From a virus: a DNA stretch of 43,164 nucleotides. The notes beneath the pieces were generated by a model that was not told the DNA's origin, did no database searches, and was given only the letters and a program-made list of their open reading frames with translations. How positions within the stretch are numbered: position 1 is the first letter of the stretch; every line of letters starts with the position of its first letter. The DNA lies in IMG/VR virus record IMGVR_UViG_3300045144_000099, positions 1 through 43,164 of that record; one strand, written 5' to 3'. A program made the position numbers and the translations under genes. Below are positions 32,873 to 40,024 of this stretch, in pieces.

Positions 32873-33072
32873 ACTTCGTTCTTGCCCCTTGGTCTCGGCC
32901 GCTCCGTTGCTCCCCACCTTGCCCTTGCTGCCTTGTGCGCTCGCTCGCTCCGCTGCTTCGGCGTGGCCTTGCGCGCGGCGGCCAAGCCGCCCATGCGGGC
33001 GAGGTCAGTGACAGTAAGGGGCGGACCGCCTTGAATCTCTAATGGCAAGACATGATGGGTGCGGCCCGCCAT
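32869..33072 (-). CDS. Small basic protein (67 aa)
   Basis: ATG at 33070-33072 without a good ribosome binding site; the internal ATG at residue 27 is an alternative start. The C-terminal part MGGLAAARKATPKQRSERAH followed by KAARARWG belongs to a widespread short motif ('GG.A.....TPEERSE.ARKAARARW') of unknown role that often stands next to phage packaging genes. It is coupled by ATGA to the glycosyltransferase. Confidence 0.6.
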   Translation of the reverse strand: MAGRTHHVLPLEIQGGPPLTVTDLARMGGLAAARKATPKQRSERAHKAARARWGATERPRPRGKNEV

Positions 33073-33079
33073 GCCGAGG

Positions 33080-33109
33080 AGGCTACATGCTTGCCGGAAC
33101 GCTTGTCAA
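33080..33109 (-). promoter_or_regulatory. Weak candidate promoter for the sugar cassette
   Basis: Perfect -35 TTGACA (33104-33109), 18-nt spacer and a poor -10 TAGCCT (33080-33085). It lies directly after the terminase stop and just before the first cassette gene. Support is the -35 box and the position. Confidence 0.3.
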
Positions 33110-33116
33110 GCGCTCT

Positions 33117-34658
33117 TCACCACCGCCCCATGAGCTGGCTTGCACCGATGGGGATCACGGCCCCGAAGTTCTCGTCGGCGTGAGCCCGCGCGATGAGAAG
33201 GGCGGCAAGGCGGTCGCCCATATGCTTGTCCGGCGCATAGTAGAGGATGTCCTGGATGAGCTTCGCGACCTCTCCGCTCGCGGGTTGCCCGTTGATGCTT
33301 GGGATCTCCCAGAGGCCCTGTTCAAGCTCGACGGCGAACTTCTCGAACTCGAACTGCAACGACGCCTGGCCCGAGCCAGTCGTGTGCGGCCGGACCAGAG
33401 CTGTCGTGAGCCAGCGCGCGGTCTGCAAAAGCAAATCCTGCGTCGCGTTGTTCTCGACCCAGAAGATCGGGCTGTAGCGGGCGTTGTGGTCCGCGATCCG
33501 CTGCACCATTTCCGGCGCGGTCCACTTGCCTCCCTCGACGCAGAGCAGACGCCGGGTACGATTGCGCCGTACCAGGAGCGACACCATCGCCGCGTCGTCC
33601 GCCGCGGCGCGACGCGACGCGGCCAGGTCCATGCCCACGAGGATGAGCCCGTCGCCGTCGCCCTCGCGCTTGAGGTCCACCGCGGACAGCGCAACCCCGC
33701 CGCGACCGTCCGAAGTCCGCGTCCCCTTGTGCAGCGCAGCATCGATCCACGCGCGCTTGACCCGCGATGTTGCTTCGTCGTGCGGCTCGTTCAGGAGTTG
33801 CCGCGCGAACTCCCAACTGCCGATCTCCTGCCGCTTGGCCTCCAGGCGGGCGAGCGGCCACTGCTCGGGCCAGAGCGGCGTGCCGTCCGCGACGATGGCT
33901 CTGTCCACAATGGCGGGCCAGCCCTCGCGCATGAACGTGTGCGGCACGTCGTCGGGATGCCAGGACGTGCCGATCAGAACGGCGCGTGCGTCGGCCGTGA
34001 GTCGCCCCAGGAGCGTGGCCTTGATCCAGCCCACGGCGTCCGCGCGTCCGGCCGGTGTGCGCGTGTTCTCGTAGTCACACACGTCGTCCATCACGAGCCA
34101 GTCGAGCCGGGTCCCGAGCACGGAGCCGTGGACGCCGAACGCCTGGATGCTGTAGTCCTTGATGCCCACGGCGCGGCCGGCCAGATTGATTGCACTGCCT
34201 GTCCACGGCTCGCCGGGCCGGAGAGACGGGAACACGCGCCGGAGCTTCTCGTTGCGCGCCACGTGGTCCCGGATTGCTCCGAGCACCTTGGCCGCCTGGG
34301 AGTACGTGTTGCAGCACAGGCCGGCCCGCAGGTTCGGGTTTCGGCCGAGTTCCCAGAGCGTCCGGGCAATGGCGAGCTGCTCCGTCTTCGCGTGCTCGAT
34401 GGGCGCCAGGATCACTGACCGCGGATGCGCGGAGACGAGCGCTTGCCAGCGCCGATGACAGTCCGCGTTGCGCCACGGTCGCTTCTTCTGATCGGCGAAG
34501 CAGAACTGCGTGAGTGCGTCCAGGTCGTCGCGGGACTCCTCGGTTGCCTCGTCCTCGCACGCAGCCAGCACGGCCTCGTGCTCCGCGAGGAAGTCGGACT
34601 CGCCACACCACTGCGTCTTCTCTTGCGGGGAGCCCCTGAGACGATGCCGGCGGGCCAT
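33117..34658 (-). CDS. terL: Terminase large subunit
   Basis: 513 residues. Packaging motor with N-terminal ATPase and C-terminal nuclease. The Walker A region is deviant (APIEHAKTEQLAIARTLWEL, near residue 85), Walker B is RLDWLVMDDVCDYENTRTPA (near 185) and the coupling motif is RAVLIGTSWHPDDVP. The nuclease part starts with ILVGMDLAASRRAAADDAAM (first metal-binding Asp), followed by PIFWVENNATQDLLLQTARW and a terminal YYAPDKHMGDRLAALLIA with another acidic residue. Length and motif order match the family. It cuts and pumps DNA into the prohead with the small subunit. Confidence 0.93.
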   Translation of the reverse strand: MARRHRLRGSPQEKTQWCGESDFLAEHEAVLAACEDEATEESRDDLDALTQFCFADQKKRPWRNADCHRRWQALVSAHPRSVILAPIEHAKTEQLAIARTLWELGRNPNLRAGLCCNTYSQAAKVLGAIRDHVARNEKLRRVFPSLRPGEPWTGSAINLAGRAVGIKDYSIQAFGVHGSVLGTRLDWLVMDDVCDYENTRTPAGRADAVGWIKATLLGRLTADARAVLIGTSWHPDDVPHTFMREGWPAIVDRAIVADGTPLWPEQWPLARLEAKRQEIGSWEFARQLLNEPHDEATSRVKRAWIDAALHKGTRTSDGRGGVALSAVDLKREGDGDGLILVGMDLAASRRAAADDAAMVSLLVRRNRTRRLLCVEGGKWTAPEMVQRIADHNARYSPIFWVENNATQDLLLQTARWLTTALVRPHTTGSGQASLQFEFEKFAVELEQGLWEIPSINGQPASGEVAKLIQDILYYAPDKHMGDRLAALLIARAHADENFGAVIPIGASQLMGRW

Positions 34659-34692
34659 GGATCAGGCCCCTATGGGCAGAGAGCGGAGTGGC

Positions 34693-34821
34693 TCAGGTCC
34701 CGGAACTGCGCGCGCCCGCCGCCGCCCTCGCGCCTCCGCCCTTGCCGCCCTTGCCGCCCTTGCCGCCCTTGCCGCCCTTGCCGCCCTTGCCGCCCTTGCC
34801 GCTTGCTGTCTTCTTGGCCAT
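34693..34821 (-). CDS. (Lys-Gly-Gly)7 mini-protein
   Basis: 42 residues, ATG preceded by GGCAGGAGTAGTGCG, a clear ribosome binding site. It begins MAKKTAS, then seven KGG repeats, then an Ala/Arg/Ser tail (GARAAAGARSSGT). It is very basic and flexible. It lies between an unknown gene (4 bases upstream) and the terminase large subunit gene (34 bases downstream), in the same direction. The seven exact 9-bp copies mean copy number can change by slippage. It may bind DNA or RNA, but this is inference. Confidence 0.6.
   Translation of the reverse strand: MAKKTASGKGGKGGKGGKGGKGGKGGKGGGARAAAGARSSGT
34736..34798. repeat. Seven tandem copies of a 9-bp unit (CCGCCCTTG)
   Basis: Seven perfect head-to-tail copies of CCGCCCTTG on the plus strand (Lys-Gly-Gly codons on the minus strand), followed by a degenerate partial copy. 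The unit is a multiple of three, so gain or loss of copies keeps the frame. Confidence 0.95.
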
Positions 34822-34825
34822 CGCA

Positions 34826-35299
34826 CTACTCCTGCCGCCTCAATGGCAGCGCAAGATCATTCGACGCCGCATCGGGCTTGCTTGTCAAGAATCGAATGCT
34901 CGCCTCCGGAAGGGCAATCCCTTCCTGTCTCGCCACGGTCAGGCCGTCGAGGTACTTGTCCCCACACCAGCCTTTCGCGCACAAGAACGCCTCTTTCTGC
35001 TCGCGCGACTGAAAGCACAAGCAGCACCAATACTCGGAATCCGTTGCCGCCACGAATCGCCGGATGTCCTGCGCTCGGCGTTCGGCGAATGCCCGCTGCA
35101 CGGCATTCAGCTCCGCCTTGCAATCGGCCTCCGTGTTGTTGGTCCGGACCACTCCCGCGAGAGGATCTGGTCGCGCGGGCGCCAGAACCACCGCTCCATC
35201 GTCGGAGCCAAAGTCGGTCTGTGCCAATGCCGCGAGCGCCGCATCGTTGCCGAGACGACGCAATGCCTCGATGTCAGGGTCAGCGTCGGGAGCACTCAT
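34826..35299 (-). CDS. Conserved phage protein of unknown function (157 aa)
   Basis: ATG at 35297-35299 overlapping the upstream gene by 20 bp. The core block DSEYWCCLCFQSREQKEAFL followed by GDKYLDGLTVARQEGI matches a small conserved family found beside terminase genes in many phages. The N-terminal 60 residues are acidic. No enzyme motif is visible; the two Cys in WCCLCF are not a usual zinc site. Confidence 0.75.
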   Translation of the reverse strand: MSAPDADPDIEALRRLGNDAALAALAQTDFGSDDGAVVLAPARPDPLAGVVRTNNTEADCKAELNAVQRAFAERRAQDIRRFVAATDSEYWCCLCFQSREQKEAFLCAKGWCGDKYLDGLTVARQEGIALPEASIRFLTSKPDAASNDLALPLRRQE

Positions 35300-35987
35300 A
35301 GCGAAACACCTCCAGGTCTGCCATCGGGAACCACTCCAGGATGCGAGCATAATCTCGTGGATACCACTGCTTGATGCCGTAGAGGAAACGAAAGTCGAGC
35401 CCGTCGAAGCTCCGGCCGAAGATGCGGTACTCGGCCGGAAGCCTCGTTCCGCAGCGGTGAATCAGGTCCACTACCGCCGCCTTGTTCATGTCCCACACCG
35501 GGAAGTACGTGTGCTTCTTTCGCCGAATCGGGCCGTACTTCGTGAACGCCATGCGGCGCTGTATATTGTCGCAGGCCCGAGTCCCGACCGCGTTCCACGG
35601 GGAGACAGACAGGCCCACGTCTTCCGCCACGTCGTCCCGCACGTCGTCATCCGAGAACCGCGCCAAGCGGCACGCCGCGATGATCGGGCCGCGCTCCGGC
35701 GGCTGAAACACTCGGTTGCGGAGCATCCGATACAGGGATGGGTGCGGAACGCGGATAATGTGACAACGAAAGAACTGCTCATAGTAGTGCAGTCCCTCTT
35801 CGACGAACTCCAGGTCGGGCACCAGGTACTTGTAGAACGGGATCACCTCGTCGAAGACGGGGCGAAGCACCAACCACGCCGCGAGCGAGTCCTTGCCGCA
35901 GGAGAAGGCCAGCAGGGTCCGCGGTGTTTCCGTTCGCACCTGTCGCGCGACTTCTAGGCCAGTCGGCCATTGCGGCGCGAGGTTCAT
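35280..35987 (-). CDS. PAPS-reductase-like PP-loop ATPase
   Basis: 235 residues, ATGA-coupled to the small terminase. The PP-loop motif near residue 28 is LLAFSCGKDSLAAWLVLRPV, close to the canonical SGGKDS. The following pattern, with YYEQFFRCHIIRVPHPSLYR and VDLIHRCGTRLPAEYRIFGR, fits the CysH/DndC/phage PAPS-reductase-like family. Members adenylate or transfer sulfur, for example in sulfate assimilation, phosphorothioate DNA or tRNA thiolation. The usual CysH C-terminal Cys motif (ECGxH) is absent. Its site between terminase subunits suggests a role in DNA modification or host takeover rather than sulfur assimilation. Confidence 0.8.
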   Translation of the reverse strand: MNLAPQWPTGLEVARQVRTETPRTLLAFSCGKDSLAAWLVLRPVFDEVIPFYKYLVPDLEFVEEGLHYYEQFFRCHIIRVPHPSLYRMLRNRVFQPPERGPIIAACRLARFSDDDVRDDVAEDVGLSVSPWNAVGTRACDNIQRRMAFTKYGPIRRKKHTYFPVWDMNKAAVVDLIHRCGTRLPAEYRIFGRSFDGLDFRFLYGIKQWYPRDYARILEWFPMADLEVFRYECSRR

Positions 35988-36559
35988 GCTGTCTTCTCCG
36001 TCGCCTCGGGCGCGCCCCCCACGATGAGCCGCAGCCGCTCCTTGGCCCGCTCCCGCACGTGGGGAGGCAAGGAGTCGAGCCGCTCCTGGAGCGCAAGCCA
36101 GCGCCGTTCGCGTGCCTCCGGAGTGTCCGCCTGCAAGGCCACTCGCTGGTCTGGCTCGCCGTGGAGGAACGCATACAGCCGCATGAGCTTGTCGATCATG
36201 GGCACGAGGTCAGACGGCTCAATATCCCTCGGGTCAAGCGGCTCCACCTTCCAGACGCCGCCCTCCTTCACGCCCGAGACGCGCTGTATAATCTTGCTGA
36301 CCAGTGCATCGATCAGCAGCAGAGCGCGGTCCTTGGCCTTGAGTAGCCGGTCTTCCGTCGCGCGCTGGCCTGCTGCGGTGAATCGCCGCAGTCGCACTAT
36401 GAGCGGCTCGATGCCGCGAGAAGGGTCGCCATGGAGAATGTACTTGCGGACCGTGTTCTCGTTGACCTTGCATGCTCGGCGGACATGTTCCATGGTGGGG
36501 TGTTCGCAGTAGGCCGCGAACATTTCCTCTATCCGGGCGGGTGTCAGCTTCTCAGCCAT
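35984..36559 (-). CDS. terS: Terminase small subunit
   Basis: 191 residues, ATG at 36557-36559. N-terminal helix-turn-helix (IEEMFAAYCEHPTMEHVRRA followed by CKVNENTVRKYILHGDPSRG) as in small subunits that recognise the packaging site. The middle is helical (KDRALLLIDALVSKIIQRVS) for oligomerisation and the C terminus is basic. The large subunit follows after three intervening genes on the same strand. Recognition is by domain layout and position. Confidence 0.75.
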   Translation of the reverse strand: MAEKLTPARIEEMFAAYCEHPTMEHVRRACKVNENTVRKYILHGDPSRGIEPLIVRLRRFTAAGQRATEDRLLKAKDRALLLIDALVSKIIQRVSGVKEGGVWKVEPLDPRDIEPSDLVPMIDKLMRLYAFLHGEPDQRVALQADTPEARERRWLALQERLDSLPPHVRERAKERLRLIVGGAPEATEKTA

Positions 36560-37121
36560 GGGCGCCTATCCGCGGCTCGCACGACGTGGGATCAAGGCGC
36601 GGGTCGAGAGAGAGCGTCTCGGCAAGGACTCCCCTCCAGGGGGCGACGGCGTGCGCGTTGGTGTCGCGCCGTGTCGTCGCTGAGGGCGGGGCAGAGGACG
36701 CCCTACTCCGCCCGCCCCCGGAGGCGAGCTCCTGCCGAAACCCATGTTCTCCTGTAGCCTGCTCTCTTACGGGGCTGTGGTGTGGAACGCGGCCGTTCCG
36801 CCCTCGTGGCAGGTCAGTCGAGCGCATGTCGCCCGTGAACGCAAGGCGGTGAGTCGTGTCCGGCGTCCTGTTTCGGACCTCCCCCCGCAAGCAGACGCGA
36901 CGGCCTCGGGCGCACCATCGCCCGAGTTGCCGCAGCACCGTCGCACCGCACCGCCGCCACTTGTCATTCACGAACCGCCCGGCCACTTGTGCCCGTTCTT
37001 GGGGCCGTGCTGACAGCGCGTTGGCGCGACCGGGTACGCGCCGAACACAGGATACGAGCGCACGGGATCGGCTGTCAAGCGACCGGCGGATGGAGCGCAA
37101 CTCGGCGGCGTGGTCAGTCAT
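36552..37121 (-). CDS. Doubtful frame in the terminase leader region
   Basis: A 189-codon frame whose ATG overlaps the upstream methyltransferase stop (ATGA) and whose end overlaps the small terminase start by 8 bp, as real operon members do. The first 25 residues (MTDHAAELRSIRRSLDSRSR) look coding. The rest is Arg/Ser/Gly-rich with poor codon bias, and a good promoter lies inside it. It may instead be a short gene plus an untranslated leader with a GGGCGGG/CCCGCCC hairpin (36684-36717). Confidence 0.35.
   Translation of the reverse strand: MTDHAAELRSIRRSLDSRSRALVSCVRRVPGRANALSARPQERAQVAGRFVNDKWRRCGATVLRQLGRWCARGRRVCLRGEVRNRTPDTTHRLAFTGDMRSTDLPRGRNGRVPHHSPVREQATGEHGFRQELASGGGRSRASSAPPSATTRRDTNAHAVAPWRGVLAETLSLDPRLDPTSCEPRIGAHG
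37049..37078 (-). promoter_or_regulatory. Candidate promoter for the packaging and late genes
   Basis: Perfect -35 TTGACA (37073-37078), 18-nt spacer, -10 TATCCT (37049-37054). It lies about 490 bp before the small terminase ATG. A start near 37041 would give a long leader. It could drive terminase and virion genes separately from the DNA-modification genes upstream. Confidence 0.5.
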
Positions 37122-38350
37122 GCGGCCGGCTCCAGATCATCGAACGCCGCCCCGTCCTCGCGCGTCGCCTTCCTGCCTGTGAGCCGCTGCCAGCGACGGA
37201 TGATCACGTCGCAGTAGTGCGGGTCAAGTTCGACAAGGCGCGCAATGCGACCCAGTTGCTCCGCCGCGATGAGGGTCGTTCCCGAGCCCGCGAACACGTC
37301 AAGAATCGTCTGGCCGCGCGTCGAAAGCCTCTTGATCATCCATCCCCACAGAGCTACCGGCTTTGGGCATGGGTGGTCTATGTCGGCGGCATTGGCGGGC
37401 ACATTGAGATTCAGCGCATCGGGCCAAGATCCTCGCCCGGCGCGCGACCTCGGATCTTTACCATAGGCCAGGAATGGGGTCCAGCAGTTGAAACCCCATG
37501 GTGACGGAAACGGACCTGCACCATAGAACCAACAAAGCACCCAATCGGGACACGGATATAACCATTGCTCTCTTATCCCACACGAGAAAACAACGGCATG
37601 TGCCGCCTCGCGTGCGAGCGGCAGCCACCTTGCCGCGAGCGCACGTGCGGCCTCCTCTGAATCGTCAAATGATCTATATCCCAGGCCCACGCCGTACGGC
37701 GGATCCGTCAGGCAAACATCAGCGGTTTCCCCACTCATGGATTTTGCAACAGCGGCCGGATCGGTGCAGTCCGCGCACAAAAGCCGGTGCCGCCCGAGCA
37801 TCCACAGGTCGCCCGGTCGCGAAACCGTGGCCTCCTGCGCAGCCGGAGCCTCGTCCTCGGCCGTCGGGCCATCCGGCTCCGACGCCTCGGACGTTGTCGC
37901 CGCCTGCGCCAGTTCGTCCATGAGCACGTCGAGCCGCAGCGGCCCGAGGTCTACTTCCTGTGACGCAAGCTCCTCAAGTTGCCTGAGCGCGTCTTCCGTA
38001 AACTCGCCGCCGATGCTCGGGTTGTTCGCTGCGATGTTCGCCTGCCGCTCCGTCTGTTCATCCCAGTCCACCACGCGCACGGAGAAGCGCTCACCCGTGG
38101 CAGGGTGTTCTATCCAGCGCCGCTCGCCGTCCACGATCCATTCGGTCGCCCCGGCCGCGCGTAGTTGCGCAATGCGCTGGTGTCCCGTGACCAGGTGCCC
38201 GGTGCGCCTGTTCCATGTGATGCCCGCGATGTCACCAAAGCGGCGCAGGCTCTCCCCGAGTCCGGCCGCGGCTTCGGCGGTGATCCGCCGCGGGTTGCGC
38301 GGGTCGGGAGCGAGGTCGGCGATGTCCCGCGAAGTCTGTTCCCTTCTCAC
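37118..38350 (-). CDS. ParB-domain / DNA methyltransferase fusion (beta-class, DPPY)
   Basis: 410 residues from the GTG at 38348-38350, which overlaps the upstream stop (GTGA). Residues 8-110 form a ParB/sulfiredoxin-like nuclease domain (IADLAPDPRNPRRITAEAAA; TGHLVTGHQRIAQLRAAGAT). Residues 170-400 form an N6-adenine or N4-cytosine methyltransferase: DVCLTDPPYGVGLGYRSFDD near 216, and DVFAGSGTTLIAAEQLGRIA near 350, in the beta order (DPPY before FxGxG). ParB-MTase fusions are frequent in phages and plasmids. It probably protects or marks phage DNA, since no cognate endonuclease is adjacent. Confidence 0.92.
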   Translation of the reverse strand: MRREQTSRDIADLAPDPRNPRRITAEAAAGLGESLRRFGDIAGITWNRRTGHLVTGHQRIAQLRAAGATEWIVDGERRWIEHPATGERFSVRVVDWDEQTERQANIAANNPSIGGEFTEDALRQLEELASQEVDLGPLRLDVLMDELAQAATTSEASEPDGPTAEDEAPAAQEATVSRPGDLWMLGRHRLLCADCTDPAAVAKSMSGETADVCLTDPPYGVGLGYRSFDDSEEAARALAARWLPLAREAAHAVVFSCGIREQWLYPCPDWVLCWFYGAGPFPSPWGFNCWTPFLAYGKDPRSRAGRGSWPDALNLNVPANAADIDHPCPKPVALWGWMIKRLSTRGQTILDVFAGSGTTLIAAEQLGRIARLVELDPHYCDVIIRRWQRLTGRKATREDGAAFDDLEPAA

Positions 38351-38598
38351 TTCTCGCTCCCTGGCTTTGATCTGCGAACCGACAAGCAACTGGCCACAAG
38401 CGCGTTGGCCCTCGCTACGGCCAGGGCCTTGGCGGCCTCGGCCAGCTTGCCGGACAACTCCGCAATCATGTCAGTGTCTTTGTCCTCGATGAAGACTGCG
38501 CGCATGATGGCCCCAGCCATCCGGCGCACCCTCTCCCCGGCCTCGTATACTGGATCTCGCGGCGTTGTCGCTTTTGCCGCCGCTGCCCCGCGAGCCAT
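38347..38598 (-). CDS. Small helical hypothetical protein (83 aa)
   Basis: ATG with GGGGGGAGA upstream, GTGA overlap with the next gene. Two helical segments: EAGERVRRMAGAIMRAVFIE and SGKLAEAAKALAVARANALV, with a basic C terminus. Unknown function; part of the modification operon. Confidence 0.65.
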   Translation of the reverse strand: MARGAAAAKATTPRDPVYEAGERVRRMAGAIMRAVFIEDKDTDMIAELSGKLAEAAKALAVARANALVASCLSVRRSKPGSEK

Positions 38599-38665
38599 TC
38601 TCCCCCCGATGCGCCTCCCCCGTGGCGCGTGTTCATTCTACCGCCGTGGCGCCCCGGCGTCCACC

Positions 38666-38842
38666 TCAGCCCCTTTCCGCCAGGATCTCCTCTACCGTCG
38701 CCTCGTCGTTCAAGATGGCGAGTATGTCGTGCGGGAACAGCTCCGCGCCGCACCTGCATGCCCAGAGCGACAGGTAGTTCGCGTTGCGGTCGTCCTCCGA
38801 GTCCACGTAGACCTCGTGCCAGAAGTGCCGATGCTCGCTCAT
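38666..38842 (-). CDS. Small hypothetical protein with CxC motif (58 aa)
   Basis: ATG overlaps the upstream stop (ATGA). The sequence is acidic and contains LSLWACRCGAELFPHDILAI, so a CxCG half zinc-knuckle may be present. It lies in the chain of coupled small genes before the ParB-methyltransferase. Unknown function. Confidence 0.6.
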   Translation of the reverse strand: MSEHRHFWHEVYVDSEDDRNANYLSLWACRCGAELFPHDILAILNDEATVEEILAERG

Positions 38843-39429
38843 TGCGCGTCGCGCTCCGCGAAGACCTCTTCTATCGTCGCACAGCGCGGGCCGCGCTTCG
38901 CCTTCCGCTTCGACGGCTCAATGCCCTTCCGCCGCGCCGCTTCCATGAGCATGTCCGCTTCCTGTCGAGCACGCCGTTGCCGCCAGCCCCAATAGCGGGC
39001 GGCAGCCCGCATGACGCGCGCGAGCCCGGCCAGCACCTCGCCCTCTTCATAGAACTCCTGGAGGGCCTTCTCGTTGTCCTCCTGGCACCACCGCAGGAGA
39101 TCGATTCGCTCTCCCGGCTGCCCGCCGTAACGCCGCTCGTACCACGCGCCCGGCGTGAGCAGCAGCGCCAGCGGCTTGCGCGGCGCATCGGGCGGACTCC
39201 ACGGATGCGGGCGCTTGCCGAGGGCGATGACGACGCAGTCGCAGTAGCCGCCGAATCGGGGCTTCACTCGTGCGACCTCTACGAGATCGGCCCGGCTTCC
39301 GTGCTTTCGCGGACGGATGTTCGTATCCGCCTTGGCGGCGCACAGATCTTCAAAATGCTCGCTGCGCCAGGCCGACAGCTTGATCCGGCCTGGCCCGCTC
39401 AGCGTGAGCGGCTTCTGCTTGTCCTTCAT
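38839..39429 (-). CDS. Hypothetical protein of the recombination/modification region (196 aa)
   Basis: ATG overlaps the RusA-like stop (ATGA). The N-terminal half is mixed (LTLSGPGRIKLSAWRSEHFE; CDCVVIALGKRPHPWSPPDA), and the C-terminal half is a long basic helix (ARYWGWRQRRARQEADMLME) followed by a Lys-rich tail that could bind nucleic acid. I do not recognise the family. The context of RusA-like and methyltransferase genes suggests DNA processing. Confidence 0.7.
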   Translation of the reverse strand: MKDKQKPLTLSGPGRIKLSAWRSEHFEDLCAAKADTNIRPRKHGSRADLVEVARVKPRFGGYCDCVVIALGKRPHPWSPPDAPRKPLALLLTPGAWYERRYGGQPGERIDLLRWCQEDNEKALQEFYEEGEVLAGLARVMRAAARYWGWRQRRARQEADMLMEAARRKGIEPSKRKAKRGPRCATIEEVFAERDAQ

Positions 39430-39875
39430 GCCGGCCCTCCGCACCCGCGCAGCCACGCGGGCCCCATCGGTCCAAGCGCCTCTATTGCCGCCACGTACTC
39501 GCGCCACTCCGAGACCGAATAGACCTGGACCTCGACAGGCGGCCCCGCGTCCGTCGCCCGGTGCACGTGGTGGTCTACCACGTCCTCATCGCCTGTGACC
39601 CGCCCCTCTCCGCGCCTGCCGCCGGGCTCGACGCGGCCGAAGAGAATGCCCTGGCAGGCGTCTTCGAGCACCTTGACGGCGTTGCTCGCGTCCGCGCCAC
39701 CTCTCACGATCCAAAGGACGCAGACCTTGCCCTGGAGGCACGGCCCCTCGCGGAAGAGACGCCACTCTGTCGCGAGCGCCTGCTTGACCGCGCCCATGCC
39801 CCGGACCGGGCGCGTCTGCCGATTCACCGTTCGCGCAAGCGGGGCGAGCGGTGTCTCAATGCGGGAGCGAGTCAT
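39426..39875 (-). CDS. RusA-like Holliday junction resolvase
   Basis: 149 residues. Sequence fits the RusA family: the N-terminal beta strands with R/K-rich VNRQTRPVRGMGAVKQALAT, then VCVLWIVRGGADASNAVKVL-EDACQGILF, matching the 'D.DN..K...DAL.G..f' block, then DEDVVDHHVHRATD in place of 'DD.Q...'. Several Asp residues are positioned to bind metal. RusA proteins cut branched DNA before packaging. ATG at 39873-39875 overlaps the preceding small gene (ATGA). Confidence 0.8.
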   Translation of the reverse strand: MTRSRIETPLAPLARTVNRQTRPVRGMGAVKQALATEWRLFREGPCLQGKVCVLWIVRGGADASNAVKVLEDACQGILFGRVEPGGRRGEGRVTGDEDVVDHHVHRATDAGPPVEVQVYSVSEWREYVAAIEALGPMGPAWLRGCGGPA

Positions 39876-40024
39876 TGTCGCCGCCTCTGCTTCCGTCTGG
39901 CTTTCCGCGCTGCCCGGGCCGCTGCCTTGCGCCGCCTTGTCTTGTGCCTGGTGTCTTCTCTCACCATACAGGTGCGGCGACTGTCGCACTTCAGCGGACT
40001 CGGCTGCCGGCTCCTCCTACTCAT
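39872..40024 (-). CDS. 50-residue highly basic protein
   Basis: The frame begins MSRRSRQPSPLKCDSRRTCM and ends with a poly-basic helix (RRRKAAARAARKARRKQRRR). Its ATG overlaps the end of the lytic-transglycosylase frame by 8 bp, and its stop overlaps the RusA-like start (ATGA), so it fills the operon gap exactly. Arg/Lys content is about 40 percent. It probably binds nucleic acid. It would act as a coupled neighbour of RusA. Family unknown. Confidence 0.55.
   Translation of the reverse strand: MSRRSRQPSPLKCDSRRTCMVREDTRHKTRRRKAAARAARKARRKQRRRQ

Noticed and set aside
33042-34418. Rightward frame of 458 codons over the large terminase
   Set aside because: An AGGAGG-ATG at about 33076-33091 looks like a start, but the frame is the shadow of the terminase nuclease and ATPase.
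34736-34798. Tandem repeat as a CRISPR array
   Set aside because: The unit is 9 bp with no spacers and codes for Lys-Gly-Gly, so it is a coding microsatellite.
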